From positions 1 to 64,000 of the forward strand of contig NZ_JRQQ01000006.1 in assembly GCF_001625325.1 (NCBI RefSeq): a stretch of 64,000 nt of DNA. Reading direction: 5' to 3'. Below the pieces are notes generated by a model. The model had not been told where the DNA came from and searched no databases. It worked only from the letters and a program-made list of their open reading frames with translations. Both the position numbers and the translations under genes were made by a program. Numbering within the stretch: position 1 is the first letter of the stretch; each line of letters starts with the position of its first letter. Below, in pieces: positions 42,661 through 51,930 of this stretch. Source of the stretch: Croceicoccus estronivorus. Lineage in GTDB: Bacteria > Pseudomonadota > Alphaproteobacteria > Sphingomonadales > Sphingomonadaceae.

Positions 42661-44752
42661 CGGACATTCCATTTTGCGGTTTTTCAGCACGCGCGGATTC
42701 GCGTGCGCGTTGGAGAAGGTATTCGCGGATCTCTGCTGTCTCTGCCGGGGAAAGATCGTCGAATTTCGGCATTGCGCGGCTGAGCAGCAGGCCTTCGCGC
42801 ACAACCTGGGCGAAAATCGCCCCGTCATGCGGGATCATCGAACGGCGTAAATCAGGCGCCGCTCCGCCGGACACCGCATTGCCGCCATGGCACAGCGCGC
42901 ACTTCTGCCCGAAAAGCACAGCTCCTGCCTTTGCCTTGTCCGCATCAATCGTGATTGCAGGGTCGTCGGCAAAGGGCAGCACCTCGGTATCGGCGGGGGG
43001 CAGCGCTGCATCGCCATCCAATGCGAAGGTCAGCAGCCGCCAATGCTGGGTCCGGTAATCCCACTCACGCTCGAGGCCGAGCCCGGTCGGAAAACGCGCG
43101 CCGACAATCACGCTGACATATTGTTTCCCATCGATCCGATAAGTGATCGGGTTGGTCATCACTGCGGTTTGGGCATCGAACGACCACAGTTCCTTGCCGG
43201 TCCGCGCATCCAGCGCCTTGAACTCGCCTGTTGCCCGGCCCTGGAACAGCAACCCGCCCGCCGTCGACAGAGTGCCGCCGCCGCCACGGATCGTGGGATA
43301 GGGCACACGCCACGCCTCTTTCTGCGTCGCCGGATTCCAGGCCAGCAGAAAACTGCTCGGCGTTTTTGGGGTCAGATCCGGCGGAGGTGTGCCAATGCCG
43401 TTGTTACGGATGATCGGTTCGGGATTGTAATGGAAGTCATCCAGGTTGGGCGGATCGACATAGACCCGGCCCTGATCCATCGCCGGGATGTAAACCAGAC
43501 CGGTCCGGGGGTTGATCGACATCGCCTCGACATTGTGTGCGCCGTAGGGGGAGGGATAGACAATGGCCGCCTTGCCATCGGGAAAGCGTGCCTGCGGATT
43601 TTCAACGGGCCGACCAGTCTTCTGGTCGATCCGCTCGGCCCAGTTGACCGGTACGATCGGTTCCGCTGAAATCAGCTTCCCGTCCCGGCGATCGAGCACA
43701 TAGAAAAAGCCATTTTTCGGCGCGTGCAGGATAACGGGCCGCATCTCGCCATCGATTTTCATCGTGGCAAGCTCGATGTCCATCGCCGAATTGTAGTCCC
43801 AGGTTTCACCGGGATTGGTCTGATAGTGCCAGATATATTCGCCTGTGTCGGGATTGAGCGCGACAATCGAACAGACGAACAGGTTGTCGCCGCCGCCGGG
43901 GCTGCGAATCTTGCGGTTCCACGGCGACCCGTTCCCGGTGCCGATATAGAGCCGGTCGAGTTCGGGATCGTAGGCCATGGCATTCCATACGGTCGCCCCG
44001 CCGCCGTACTGCCACCATTCACCCGTCCACGTCTTCGCGGCCATTTCCATGGCCTTGCTTTCAAACCCGTCCTCCGGATTACCGGGCACGGTGTAGAATC
44101 GCCATGCCTGCTTCCCGGTCTTCTGGTCGTAGGCCGTGACATAGCCGCGCGTCGGCGCGAAATCCGCGCCGCCATGGCCGATAACGACCTTGTCCTTGAA
44201 CACCCAGGGCGCCCCGGTGATGTAGCGCTTATCGTCAGCTTCGGTGGTCTGCGCGGTCCACGCGACGTTACCGGTCGCAGCGTCGAGCGCGATCAGGCGG
44301 CCATCCAGCGTTCCGACGAAAATCTGCCCATTGGCATAGGCAAGCCCGCGACTGCCCCAGGCAGTTTTCATCTTGTCGCCCGCGACCGCCGCAACGTCGG
44401 GATCGTATTGCCATTTCATCTCGCCGGTCACAGCATCGACGGCATGCACGACACTAAGCCCAGCTGCGAAGTATATCGTCCCGCCGACTTCGATAGGGTT
44501 TGTGAAACTGTTGCCCGGCGTTTCGATGTCAGTGAAGGAAACGAGGCCCAGCTTTGCGATATTGCCGGTGTCGATCTGGTCGAGCGGGCTGTAATGCGCC
44601 GTCCCTGGCCCGTCATAATCCGGCCAGTCATCACCCGAAGCTTCCGTCGCGTCCACACCGGGAAAGACATCTATGGAATTCGATGGCTCACCAGAACAGG
44701 CCGCCATCGCCATGGCGGCCGCGCATACGAAAAAGATGCGGATCAAGGACAT
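42647..44752 (-). CDS. PQQ-dependent quinohemoprotein alcohol dehydrogenase
   Basis: A 701-residue paralogue of the enzyme at 35088-37145. Signal sequence with MAMAAC (probable lipoprotein), PQQ propeller repeats (VHAVDAVTGEMKWQYDP, LIALDAATGNVAW), and a C-terminal cytochrome c with CALCH at 618-622. The region that carries the Cys-Cys pair in classical enzymes reads KTAWGSRGL (129-137), so this one also lacks it. It lies two bases downstream of the acyl-CoA synthetase and overlaps the FadJ-like gene, an unusual mixture of periplasmic and cytoplasmic steps in one operon. Confidence 0.92.
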   Translation of the reverse strand: MSLIRIFFVCAAAMAMAACSGEPSNSIDVFPGVDATEASGDDWPDYDGPGTAHYSPLDQIDTGNIAKLGLVSFTDIETPGNSFTNPIEVGGTIYFAAGLSVVHAVDAVTGEMKWQYDPDVAAVAGDKMKTAWGSRGLAYANGQIFVGTLDGRLIALDAATGNVAWTAQTTEADDKRYITGAPWVFKDKVVIGHGGADFAPTRGYVTAYDQKTGKQAWRFYTVPGNPEDGFESKAMEMAAKTWTGEWWQYGGGATVWNAMAYDPELDRLYIGTGNGSPWNRKIRSPGGGDNLFVCSIVALNPDTGEYIWHYQTNPGETWDYNSAMDIELATMKIDGEMRPVILHAPKNGFFYVLDRRDGKLISAEPIVPVNWAERIDQKTGRPVENPQARFPDGKAAIVYPSPYGAHNVEAMSINPRTGLVYIPAMDQGRVYVDPPNLDDFHYNPEPIIRNNGIGTPPPDLTPKTPSSFLLAWNPATQKEAWRVPYPTIRGGGGTLSTAGGLLFQGRATGEFKALDARTGKELWSFDAQTAVMTNPITYRIDGKQYVSVIVGARFPTGLGLEREWDYRTQHWRLLTFALDGDAALPPADTEVLPFADDPAITIDADKAKAGAVLFGQKCALCHGGNAVSGGAAPDLRRSMIPHDGAIFAQVVREGLLLSRAMPKFDDLSPAETAEIREYLLQRARESARAEKPQNGMSDAGQ

Positions 44753-44754
44753 GG

Positions 44755-46290
44755 TCAACCTCCGATCGTCCGGTCTGACGGCCAGTATTTCTGGCGAAGC
44801 GCCTTCTTGTTGACCTTGCCCATCACCGTCCGGCCGATGTCATCGACAAAGTCATAGGAACGGGGGCACTTGAGGCCGGCAAGTTCGACCCGGCAGAATG
44901 CATCCAGCTCTTCAGCTGAAGGCGGGCTCGCCGGATCGGCAGGAATCACCAGCGCTTTGGCCTCTTCCCCCATTTCCGCATTGGGAACGCCCAGAACAGC
45001 GACATCCGCAACCTCGGGGTGACGCAGCAGGACATGCTCTGCTTCAGCCGGGTAAATGTTCACGCCGCCACTGACGATCATGTCCGAAGCACGATCCGTG
45101 ATGAACAGATAGCCTTCGCGATCGACGTAGCCGATCTCGCCAAGAGTGAAGGTGCCGGGTTCAATGTGTGCCGCAGCCGTCTTGTCCGGATCGCCTTCGT
45201 AGATGATCCCGCGCCCCGTAGTGTCGCGGAAATAGACTTGGCCCTCTTCCTCCGGGCCAAGAGGTTTTCCATCATCGCCGACAATTACGATTTCGAACGG
45301 CGGTAATGCCCGGCCGACCGAGCCGGGACGTTCCAGCCATTCCGGGGAGGTAATGAAGGTGGTGGATCCCGCTTCGGTGCCACCATAGGCTTCGACCAGC
45401 ACGGGACCGAACCACTCGATCATCGATCGCTTCACATCGCGCGGACAGGCAGCACCCGTATGGGCAAGGCGCTGCATGGACGAGATATCGTACTTCGCCC
45501 GAATTTCGGCAGGCAAAGACAGCATCCGCTGGAAATGCGTCGGTACCATCACCGCACCGGCAATGCGATAACGCTCGATCTTGGCCAGCGTATCTTCCGC
45601 ATCGAAATGCTCGCTGACGATCACTGCCGATCCGGCGAAGAGGTTGCGGGCCGTACCCAGCGGGCCAGTGTGATAAAGCGGCCCCACGATCAGGCCAGGA
45701 GAGGGTGTGCGCCGCTCCTTCAAAACCGCGGCCAGTTCCTGCACGGTGTTCACGCGCGGAAAGTACTGTGGCGGGGTTTCAGTCGCTTTCGGCGTCCCGG
45801 TCGTACCGGACGTATAATGCAAATGCGGCATTGGCTGCGCCTCTGCGGGAGGAGCCACATCAGGGGCGGCGGCCAGCCATTCCTCCCAATCGGCAACACC
45901 TTCGGTGGTTGGGCACCGCCAGCCGATCACCGTGCCGATCCCCGCTTCACGCGCGGCTTCCAGACCAACGGACAGCGTTTTCGGTCCGACGAACAGCACA
46001 GATGCACGGGAATCGCGCAGGATATAGGCCAGTTCACCGGCAGTAAGATGATAGCTGACCGGAACAGTCGAGACGGCGCCTTCCAGACCAGCCGTGTAGA
46101 CGATCACCGCCTCGGCGCAGTTGGACGAAAACACGGCCGCCCGCCGTTCTCCATCCACAGCCATGGACAGGGCATTCGCTGCCCGGTTCAGGATCGGATC
46201 GAGTTCGCTCCAGGTGAGAGCGATACGCTCATCCACCAGAGCCGGTTCGGCCCTGCGTTCTTCCTCGACATTTTCTAGCGTAAGCGACAC
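44755..46290 (-). CDS. Acyl-CoA synthetase (AMP-forming)
   Basis: A 511-residue adenylate-forming enzyme. P-loop-like motif LHYTSGTTGTPKATE, the YGGTEAGS aromatic/adenine motif, and DRASDMIVSGGVNIYP near the hinge are all present. The usual TGD before the hinge is LGE here. It resembles the FadD17/FadD3-like synthetases that activate bulky acids. The C-terminal lysine appears in RTVMGKVNKKAL. GTG start with GGGAGAG upstream. It is fourth in the APH-SDR-ACAD-ACS-... operon and may activate the acid handled by the kinase and dehydrogenase upstream. Confidence 0.92.
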   Translation of the reverse strand: MSLTLENVEEERRAEPALVDERIALTWSELDPILNRAANALSMAVDGERRAAVFSSNCAEAVIVYTAGLEGAVSTVPVSYHLTAGELAYILRDSRASVLFVGPKTLSVGLEAAREAGIGTVIGWRCPTTEGVADWEEWLAAAPDVAPPAEAQPMPHLHYTSGTTGTPKATETPPQYFPRVNTVQELAAVLKERRTPSPGLIVGPLYHTGPLGTARNLFAGSAVIVSEHFDAEDTLAKIERYRIAGAVMVPTHFQRMLSLPAEIRAKYDISSMQRLAHTGAACPRDVKRSMIEWFGPVLVEAYGGTEAGSTTFITSPEWLERPGSVGRALPPFEIVIVGDDGKPLGPEEEGQVYFRDTTGRGIIYEGDPDKTAAAHIEPGTFTLGEIGYVDREGYLFITDRASDMIVSGGVNIYPAEAEHVLLRHPEVADVAVLGVPNAEMGEEAKALVIPADPASPPSAEELDAFCRVELAGLKCPRSYDFVDDIGRTVMGKVNKKALRQKYWPSDRTIGG

Positions 46291-46315
46291 AGCGCTTCTC
46301 TCCCGTTGCCGTCCG

Positions 46316-47545
46316 TCAGCGGACGGGCATTTCCTTCATCTGGGCGATTTTCAGTTTGCCGAGCTGCGACATGTGGGCTTCATCCGGCCCGTCAGCCATG
46401 CGCAGGTAACGCGCGTTCAGCCACGCGTCGGCAATCGGCGTGTCGCCTGTGAAACCCATGGCGCCAAAAGCCTGCATCGCACGGTCGGCGACCCGCTGAG
46501 ACATGGCCGGCGCCACGATCTTGATCGCGGCGATCATGTCCTTGGCCACCTTGTTGCCATAACGGTCCATGGCATCTGCCGCTTTCAGGGTTAGCAGCCG
46601 CGCCTGCTCAATTTCGCAGAAGCTCTTCGCAATATCCTGACGGATGCTCGACTGGGCAGAGAGCGGTTTGCCGAATGCCACCCGCTCGTCCACGCGGCGC
46701 GCCATATATTCGAGCGCCCTTTGCGCCTGCCCGATCAGGCGCATGCAGTGATGGATACGACCCGGCCCAAGCCGCCCTTGAGCGATCTCGAAACCCCGGC
46801 CTTCACCGAGCAGGAGATTTTCAGCCGGGACGCGGACATTGTCGAACACGATTTCGCAGTGACCGCCAGGGGAATGGACCGAATGGAATACCGGCAACGG
46901 GCGCACGATTTCGATTCCCGGTGCATCTGCCGGGATCAGAATCTGGCTGTGTTGCTGATGGCGCGGCTTGCTGTCGTCCTGTGTGCGACCCAACAGGATG
47001 AAAAGTTTGCACCGCGGGTCCTTCGCACCAGAGATCCACCACTTGCGCCCATTGATGACATATTCGTCGCCGTCGCGTTCGATCGTCGTCGCAATGTTGG
47101 TGGCGTCCGAGGAAGCCACGCCGGGCTCGGTCATGACATAGGCTGACCGGATATCTCCATTGAGCAGCGGGCGCAGCCAACGCTCCTGCTGTTCTTCGCT
47201 GGCATAGCGAGCCAGAATCTCCATGTTCCCCGTATCCGGGGCGGAACAGTTGAAATATTCAGACGCGCCAATCACTCTGCCCATCAATTCGGCCAGCGGC
47301 GCATATTCGAGATTGCTCAACCCCGGCGACCACGGTGCATATTCATGCGGCAAGAAGAGATTCCACAACCCCTGCTCCCGGGCCTTCGCCTTGATCTCCT
47401 CCGTCCCCGGCCAGACCTGCCAAAGATTGGCCGGGTCATTATGGAAATGGTCCCGTTCCTGCTCGATGGGATAAACATGGTCATCCATGAAAGCGTTGAT
47501 CCGTTCGCGCAGATCCTCGACTTTCTCGCTGTATTGGAAATCCAT
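46316..47545 (-). CDS. ACAD10/11-like acyl-CoA dehydrogenase
   Basis: A 409-residue acyl-CoA dehydrogenase of the branch that includes human ACAD10/11 and LvaC-type enzymes. Landmarks: [59 protein letters not shown] and the tail [13 protein letters not shown] that marks this branch. Related enzymes act on 4-phosphoacyl-CoA made by a fused or neighbouring APH-domain kinase. That kinase-like gene is two genes upstream in the same operon, with an SDR between. Confidence 0.9.
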   Translation of the reverse strand: MDFQYSEKVEDLRERINAFMDDHVYPIEQERDHFHNDPANLWQVWPGTEEIKAKAREQGLWNLFLPHEYAPWSPGLSNLEYAPLAELMGRVIGASEYFNCSAPDTGNMEILARYASEEQQERWLRPLLNGDIRSAYVMTEPGVASSDATNIATTIERDGDEYVINGRKWWISGAKDPRCKLFILLGRTQDDSKPRHQQHSQILIPADAPGIEIVRPLPVFHSVHSPGGHCEIVFDNVRVPAENLLLGEGRGFEIAQGRLGPGRIHHCMRLIGQAQRALEYMARRVDERVAFGKPLSAQSSIRQDIAKSFCEIEQARLLTLKAADAMDRYGNKVAKDMIAAIKIVAPAMSQRVADRAMQAFGAMGFTGDTPIADAWLNARYLRMADGPDEAHMSQLGKLKIAQMKEMPVR

Positions 47546-47566
47546 GACGCCGGTCCTTTCAACTGG

Positions 47567-48304
47567 TCAGAGGGTCAGCCCGCCATCGACAACGATGGTC
47601 TGGCCGCAAACGTAGGAAGCGAGAGGGGAAGCGAGGAAAAGGGCAACGCCCGCCATTTCCTCGACCGTCCCGAAACGACCCATCGGAATCTTCGTCAACG
47701 CACGGTCACGCCGATCCGGGTGTTCCATCGTGACTTTGGTCATCTTGGTATCGACAAGACTTGGAGCGATCCCGTTGACGCGAATGTTTCGTGGCGCCCA
47801 GGCCTGCCCCAGCGTCCTGACCAGATGGATGACCCCGGCTTTCGACGCAGCATAGGCCGGGTTGCCCATGACCGAGCGCAGCCCCCCGATCGAACTGACG
47901 GCAATCACGCTGCCGCCGCCGTCCGCCTCAAGCATGTCGCCAAAGCGTTGCGAGATATGCATCACACTGTCGAGATTGATGCGCATGACCTCATCCCACC
48001 CCTCGGGCTGGAATTCGGCCCGCCGGTAGCGCACCGCCCCCTGGGAATGGACCAGGATGTCAAGGCCGTCAAAAGGTGCAGGCGCAGCAGCAATCGCGGC
48101 GGTATTGCCGACATCCACTTGCGTATAGCCAAGGCCGGCCAGGTCCGACCCTTCATCTTCAGCATAATCGGATGCGTCAGACCGGGTTCCCCACACGTGA
48201 ACCCGCGCGCCCTGTGCATGGAAGGCACGCGCGATCCCGTTGCCAATCCCGCTGGAGCCACCGACCACGAGCACCCTGCGCCCAGAAAAATCCAGTGCAT
48301 TCAT
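47567..48304 (-). CDS. SDR-family oxidoreductase
   Basis: A 245-residue short-chain dehydrogenase. GGSSGIGNGIA cofactor loop with WGTRSD after the second strand (NADP-type Arg), SSIGGLRSVMG with the catalytic Ser, and YAASK. The terminus CGQTIVVDGGLTL is standard. Substrate unknown; it may oxidise or reduce the hydroxy group that the neighbouring kinase and dehydrogenase handle. Its ATG is one base after the APH stop, which fixes the start and excludes the open extension to 48352. Confidence 0.9.
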   Translation of the reverse strand: MNALDFSGRRVLVVGGSSGIGNGIARAFHAQGARVHVWGTRSDASDYAEDEGSDLAGLGYTQVDVGNTAAIAAAPAPFDGLDILVHSQGAVRYRRAEFQPEGWDEVMRINLDSVMHISQRFGDMLEADGGGSVIAVSSIGGLRSVMGNPAYAASKAGVIHLVRTLGQAWAPRNIRVNGIAPSLVDTKMTKVTMEHPDRRDRALTKIPMGRFGTVEEMAGVALFLASPLASYVCGQTIVVDGGLTL

Positions 48305-48305
48305 T

Positions 48306-49382
48306 TCAGCCAAGCCCCCCCGCCCCACGTTCGAACGGCATTCCATCTGCAATCCAGCGCGATGCCCTCCCGATCAGCCATTTCGCCCGGGCATGCAGCT
48401 TGTCACCGATCTCGGGCGACGCCTTGCCCGCACAGGCTCGCGCAAATGTTCCTTCAAGAAGGATAGCCAGTTTGTAGCAGCCGAACACGGCATACCATCC
48501 TGCATCGAAATCGGCATGATCGGCACATTCGCGATAATGCCGCACCAGTTCCGATTGCGTGGGGAATCCATCCCAGGGCCGGATGTTCATCACCGGCTCT
48601 TCCCCATCCTCGGGCCAGGTGGCCAGAATCCAGCCGAGATCAACCAGCGGATCTCCGACAGTGGCCAGCTCCCAATCGACGATCGCCGCGACTTCCCCCG
48701 AATCCGGGCAAAACATCACGTTCGCAAGATGGTAGTCGCCATGGAGTATTCCCGGCTTGAAGCTGGCCGGGCGGTTACGCTCCAGCCAATCGGCAACTTC
48801 GGCCAGACCGCCGAGCGCCTGAGCACCCGGCCAACCCGCAAGCTGCGCGTAACCCGCAAGCTGCTTTTTCCAGCGGCCGACCTGGCGTTCCAGGAAAGCC
48901 TCCGGCTTGCCGAAGCCTTCCAGCCCGACGGCGCGATAGTCTACCTTTGCCAGCGCAACGAGCGCCTCGATCATCGACAGGCCCATACGGTGACGGATCG
49001 CGGCCGATCCGGCGTGCAAGTCCGGCAGTCCGGCAGCCGGATTGAAACCTTCGACCGGCTCCATCAGGTAGAATACCGCCCCCAGCACAGTCTCGTCATC
49101 GCAGGCGGCGATCAAGGCCGGATGCGGCACCCCGGTTCCGGCAAGAGCGGAGAGGGCACGCGCTTCCCGACGCATCGTTTCATTGCTTTCGGGGCGAGGA
49201 TGAGCGGGAGGATGCCTCAGAACATAATCGCGACCGGAACGACGAAAGCGAATCAGGATGTTTTGAGAGCCCCCTGCCAGAAGCTGGACATCCTGCACCG
49301 GGCCGGAGCCCAGATCACAGGTATCCATCCACGCCGCAAGCGCATGAAAATCAATTTGTTCTATGGCTCCGGACATCCTCAT
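48306..49382 (-). CDS. APH-fold kinase-like protein (ACAD10/11 N-terminal type)
   Basis: A 358-residue aminoglycoside phosphotransferase-fold protein. Catalytic loop HGDYHLANVMF and metal motif VDWELATVGDPLVDLGW are intact. It belongs to the acyl-CoA-associated group represented by the N-terminal domain of ACAD10/11 and by LvaA, which phosphorylates the gamma-hydroxyl of 4-hydroxyacyl-CoA. It is the first gene of a nine-gene operon whose third gene is the matching dehydrogenase. Antibiotic resistance is not implied. ATG at 49382 or 49376; the Shine-Dalgarno is unclear. Confidence 0.87.
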   Translation of the reverse strand: MRMSGAIEQIDFHALAAWMDTCDLGSGPVQDVQLLAGGSQNILIRFRRSGRDYVLRHPPAHPRPESNETMRREARALSALAGTGVPHPALIAACDDETVLGAVFYLMEPVEGFNPAAGLPDLHAGSAAIRHRMGLSMIEALVALAKVDYRAVGLEGFGKPEAFLERQVGRWKKQLAGYAQLAGWPGAQALGGLAEVADWLERNRPASFKPGILHGDYHLANVMFCPDSGEVAAIVDWELATVGDPLVDLGWILATWPEDGEEPVMNIRPWDGFPTQSELVRHYRECADHADFDAGWYAVFGCYKLAILLEGTFARACAGKASPEIGDKLHARAKWLIGRASRWIADGMPFERGAGGLG

Positions 49383-49440
49383 CCCATTAGACGCACGATT
49401 AATTCGTTTGGATAATTCGCTTGACGAATGCCTGATCCGA

Positions 49441-49471
49441 TGTGATTCAGCAAGTGAAAATTGGAATCACA
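49441..49471. promoter_or_regulatory. Inverted repeat upstream of FO synthase
   Basis: TGTGATTC at 49441-49448 and GAATCACA at 49464-49471, perfect 8-bp arms around a 15-base spacer. It sits in the 155-base divergent gap between the APH operon and the FO synthase operon, the control point for 14 genes. It does not match the shared operator, so this pair of operons may be under different control. Confidence 0.4.
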
Positions 49472-49537
49472 TTGAATGCAGCACCGCATGGCGAGTGCAT
49501 CCAATGGAACAATGCCGCCAGAGCAGGATGGGCAGGG

Positions 49538-51910
49538 ATGATCACGACAGGCTGGAAATCGGAACAGGACTTCGCGGCGCTGCTCGCCATGCCTCTGCAC
49601 CGCCTGATGGAACAGGCCGCAGCCGCCCGCGACACAGCGCACGGGGCACTGCAGAGCTGGTCCTCCAAAGTGTTCATTCCGCTGACGCAACTGTGCCGAA
49701 ACTACTGCCACTACTGCACGTTCAGCCAACCGCCGCAGCGGGGGGAGAACCCCTACCTGAGCCGCGAACAAGTGATCGAGATCGCGCGGGCAGGGGCAAA
49801 AGCAGGGTGCAACGAAGCCCTGTTTACATTGGGCGACAAACCCGAGCTGCGGTTTCCTGCGGCAAGGACTGCGCTCGATGCGCTCGGTCATTCCTCCACT
49901 TTGTCATACCTTGCCGAGATGTGCGCAGCCGTGCGGGACGAGACCGGCCTGCTGCCCCATGTCAACGCAGGCGTGATGGGCCGCGAGGACATGGCCGCGC
50001 TTCGCGAAGTTTCCGCATCGCAGGGGCTGATGCTGGAGGCCGTTTCCGACCGGCTTTGCCAGAAAGGCGGGCCCCATTATCGCTCGCCGGACAAGATGCC
50101 CGCTGCTCGTCTGGAAACGATACGTATTGCAGGGGAGCTGTCCGTCCCCTTCAGCACCGGCATTCTGATCGGCATTGGAGAGACCCGCGCGGAAAGGCTC
50201 GATGCACTTCAGGCCATTGCGGATCTGCATGCCCGATATGGCCATGTGCAGGAAGTCATTGTCCAGAACTTCAGGGCCAAGCCTCGCACCGCCATGGCGG
50301 ATATGCCCGAACCTTCGCGTGATGAACTGTTGTGGACTATTGCTTGTGCGCGCCTGATCCTCGGCCCGGGAATGAACATTCAGGCCCCGCCCAATCTTCA
50401 GGATGACGATTTCGGCGAACTGATCGGCGCCGGGATAAACGACTGGGGCGGCGTGTCGCCTGTTACGCCCGATCATGTCAATCCGGAACGCCCCTGGCCC
50501 AATGTGAAGCGGCTGGCCGATGCAACGGCCCGGCACGGGCGGACGCTGGTGCAACGCCTGCCGATCTATCCGCGTTTCCTGCATGATGCGGAACACTGGC
50601 TTTCCCCTGCAATGCACGCGTCGGTACGTGCTTCTGCGGATGCTCAGGGAATGGCCCGATCCGACCGCTGGTCGCCGGGACTGGCTCTGCCTGACGAACG
50701 ACGTGCCGCCTCTTCCGCAGCAGGGGTCCACGATCCCGCAGTGGCGCGTATCGTAGACAAGGCCTGTGCCGGAGAACTGCTGGACCAGGCCGAAATCACC
50801 GCGCTGTTCCAGGCACGAGGCCCTGACGAGGAACTCGTCGCGAACATGGCTGACCAGTTGCGCCGCACCGTCAACGGCGACACGATCACCTACGTCGTCA
50901 ATCGTAACATCAACTATACCAATATCTGCAATTACCGCTGCGGCTTCTGCGCCTTTTCCAAGGGTAGCACCGACGAAGCCTTGCGCGGGCGCCCATACGA
51001 TCTCGATCACGACGAAGTGGGCCGACGCGTAAGGGAGGCGTGGGACCGTGGGGCGACGGAAGTCTGCCTGCAGGGCGGCATCCATCCGCGTTATACCGGT
51101 GAAACCTATCTTGCCCTGGCCCGGACAGTAAAATCCGCCGTGCCGGACATCCATCTCCATGCCTTTTCTCCACTGGAGATCATGCATGGGGCTGCCACGC
51201 TCAATCTCCCGCTCGAAGATTATCTCGTCCGTCTGAAAGAAGCAGGGCTCGGGACCCTGCCCGGCACGGCGGCAGAGATTCTGGACGATGAAGTGCGCGC
51301 GCTTCTCTGCCCGGACAAGCTGAACACGGCCGAATGGCTGGAAGTTGTCCGTACCGCGCACAGCGTCGGGCTGAAGACGACGGCCACGATCATGTTCGGC
51401 CATCTCGACCGACCGCATCACTGGGCGCGGCACCTGATCGCCGTTCGTGACCTGCAACGGGAAACGGGCGGCTTCACGGAATTCGTCCCGCTTCCATTCG
51501 TGCATATGGAGGCTCCGATCTCTCTGCGCGGGCAGACCCGTCTCGGCCCGACCTTGCGCGAAGTGCGGTTGATGCACGCTGTCGCGCGACTGGTGCTGCA
51601 CCCCCACATCACATCGATCCAGACGAGCTGGGTGAAGCTAGGCCCGCAGGGCGCGGCGCTCTGTCTGCAATCGGGTACCAACGACATTGGCGGAACCCTG
51701 ATGAACGAGAGCATCTCACGCGCGGCCGGAACGACCCACGGGCAGGAAATGCCGCCTGAAGCCATGGATCAATTGATCGCATCGCTAGGCCGTACCCCGC
51801 GCCAGCGCACCACACTCTATGGCCCGGTGGACGAAGTGCTTCGCCACAAGGGCTACGCCTGTGCGCCACTGGCGCCGCTCAACCAGACTCGACCGCGCCG
51901 CAAGGCCTGA
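49538..51910 (+). CDS. fbiC: FO synthase, fused CofG-CofH radical SAM enzyme
   Basis: A 790-residue double radical SAM protein. The CofG half (about 45-360) has LCRNYCHYC with Cys53, Cys57, Cys60; the CofH half (about 440-770) has ICNYRCGFC with Cys464, Cys468, Cys471. Both are the CX3CX2C form, so each half should hold a [4Fe-4S] cluster. It joins tyrosine and the flavin precursor to make FO, the chromophore of coenzyme F420. ATG at 49538 is preferred; a GTG at 49442 would overlap the inverted repeat. First gene of a five-gene operon with F420:NADP oxidoreductase. The lactyl-phosphate and glutamate-adding enzymes (CofC/D/E) are not in the window. Confidence 0.95.
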   Translation: MITTGWKSEQDFAALLAMPLHRLMEQAAAARDTAHGALQSWSSKVFIPLTQLCRNYCHYCTFSQPPQRGENPYLSREQVIEIARAGAKAGCNEALFTLGDKPELRFPAARTALDALGHSSTLSYLAEMCAAVRDETGLLPHVNAGVMGREDMAALREVSASQGLMLEAVSDRLCQKGGPHYRSPDKMPAARLETIRIAGELSVPFSTGILIGIGETRAERLDALQAIADLHARYGHVQEVIVQNFRAKPRTAMADMPEPSRDELLWTIACARLILGPGMNIQAPPNLQDDDFGELIGAGINDWGGVSPVTPDHVNPERPWPNVKRLADATARHGRTLVQRLPIYPRFLHDAEHWLSPAMHASVRASADAQGMARSDRWSPGLALPDERRAASSAAGVHDPAVARIVDKACAGELLDQAEITALFQARGPDEELVANMADQLRRTVNGDTITYVVNRNINYTNICNYRCGFCAFSKGSTDEALRGRPYDLDHDEVGRRVREAWDRGATEVCLQGGIHPRYTGETYLALARTVKSAVPDIHLHAFSPLEIMHGAATLNLPLEDYLVRLKEAGLGTLPGTAAEILDDEVRALLCPDKLNTAEWLEVVRTAHSVGLKTTATIMFGHLDRPHHWARHLIAVRDLQRETGGFTEFVPLPFVHMEAPISLRGQTRLGPTLREVRLMHAVARLVLHPHITSIQTSWVKLGPQGAALCLQSGTNDIGGTLMNESISRAAGTTHGQEMPPEAMDQLIASLGRTPRQRTTLYGPVDEVLRHKGYACAPLAPLNQTRPRRKA

Positions 51911-51930
51911 ATGCCCCCGGAAGGAACCAC

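Noticed and set aside
40543-42783. A 746-codon open frame on the plus strand opposite the FadJ-like gene.
   Set aside because: Same reason: it mirrors a complete, well-conserved multifunctional enzyme and has no domain of its own.
48306-49382. Aminoglycoside resistance gene.
   Set aside because: The APH fold is shared, but the protein lies in a fatty-acid type operon and matches the ACAD10/11-associated group.
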